NCBI RefSeq assembly: GCF_002970915.1
Contig: NZ_CP027190.1
Location: 1,364,001 to 1,428,000, forward strand
From: Lactobacillus sp. CBA3605
GTDB lineage: Bacteria > Bacillota > Bacilli > Lactobacillales > Lactobacillaceae
Direction: 5' to 3'
DNA: 64,000 bases
Below the pieces are notes generated by a model, which was not told where the DNA came from, ran no database searches, and saw only the letters and a list, made by a program, of their open reading frames with translations. Positions 63,763 through 64,000 of this stretch are shown piece by piece (within the stretch, counting starts at the first letter, position 1; each line of letters begins with the position of its first letter). A program made the position numbers and the translations under genes.

Positions 63763-64000
63763 ATGAATAAATTTATGAAACGTTGGTTATTAATGTTAGT
63801 AACGGTGGGGGCCGTTTGGGGTGGGGGCGCTAGTCAAAGTGTGCAAGCCGCTAATAGCAGTAGTAGTAGTTCGTCTGCCAGCAATAACATCGGCTATAGC
63901 GTGGCAGCGGAAATCCCTAAAAATCAAATCAATAAGAAGAATTCTTTCTTTGATTTAAAAATGACGATGGGACAGACTCAGACGTTAAAAGCTGTTTTGT
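63763..64000 (+). CDS. DUF916 / WxL-interacting protein, 3' end outside window
   Basis: From ATG at 63763 (GGGAG upstream) the frame is open to the window edge, giving 79 codons. The start MNKFMKRWLLMLVTVGAVWG is a signal peptide ending near SVQAA, followed by a Ser-rich spacer and IGYSVAAEIPKNQI...FFDLKMTMGQTQTL, the typical first part of DUF916. Such proteins are membrane-anchored partners of WxL proteins and usually have a DUF3324 domain and a C-terminal helix, which are cut off here. Confidence 0.82.
   Translation, partial: MNKFMKRWLLMLVTVGAVWGGGASQSVQAANSSSSSSSASNNIGYSVAAEIPKNQINKKNSFFDLKMTMGQTQTLKAVL

Overview
The window is a chromosomal segment of a lactic acid bacterium of the family Lactobacillaceae. 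The closest fit I recognise is Lactiplantibacillus. Support comes from the adhE / usp / padR / phenolic-acid-decarboxylase neighbourhood next to the origin, the WxL surface-protein genes, catabolite-repression (cre) sites, and the gene order rpmH-dnaA-dnaN-yaaA-recF-gyrB-gyrA-rpsF-ssb-rpsR. The replication origin lies at about 51.4-53.2 kb. Nearly all genes from 44 to 51 kb run leftwards and all genes after 51.6 kb run rightwards, as expected on either side of oriC.

From 1 to about 33 kb lies a large catabolic region for uronic-acid-containing oligosaccharides. It holds (i) a leftward operon with a mannose-family PTS (EIIA, EIIB, EIIC, EIID), a GH88 unsaturated glucuronyl hydrolase, a broken HAD phosphatase and a GH43 glycosidase that runs off the edge, driven by a sigma-54-type promoter and a divergent LevR-like activator; (ii) a leftward group with a 2-keto-3-deoxygluconate kinase, a DUF1694 protein and a galactose-binding-like protein; (iii) a rightward operon of an MFS transporter, a DUF2264 protein and a second GH88, followed by a LacI regulator; (iv) a leftward operon gntR-EIIC-EIID-EIIB-GH88-GH35-EIIA; (v) a second kdgK with a LacI regulator; (vi) kduI, kdgT, kduD and kdgA with an IclR regulator. 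Together these encode a full route. Oligosaccharides enter by PTS or permease, GH88 enzymes release unsaturated uronate, KduI and KduD convert it to 2-keto-3-deoxygluconate (also imported by KdgT), KdgK phosphorylates it and KdgA cleaves it to pyruvate and glyceraldehyde-3-phosphate. No polysaccharide lyase or secreted depolymerase is visible, so the cell probably uses fragments made by others.

From 33 to 44 kb is a mixed region: IS30-type transposase debris, a membrane-protein tail, a GH1 phospho-glycosidase and a PucR-type regulator that both lost their 5' ends at one junction, adhE with Rex and cre sites, a two-gene AIPR/XRE cassette that looks like an acquired phage-defence module, then usp, padR, phenolic acid decarboxylase, GNAT, DegV and XRE genes. 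From 44 to 62 kb is the conserved core (lepB, mnmG, mnmE, jag, yidC, rnpA, rpmH, oriC, dnaA to gyrA, rpsF-ssb-rpsR). The right end begins a WxL cell-surface cluster with a WxL-domain protein and a DUF916 protein cut by the window edge.

The sequence shows much decay between the sugar operons (8.4-9.3, 12.1-12.8, 18.6-19.2, 33.2-35.4 kb), which marks this arm as a variable region of the genome. All functional calls are made by reading motifs; no database search was run.
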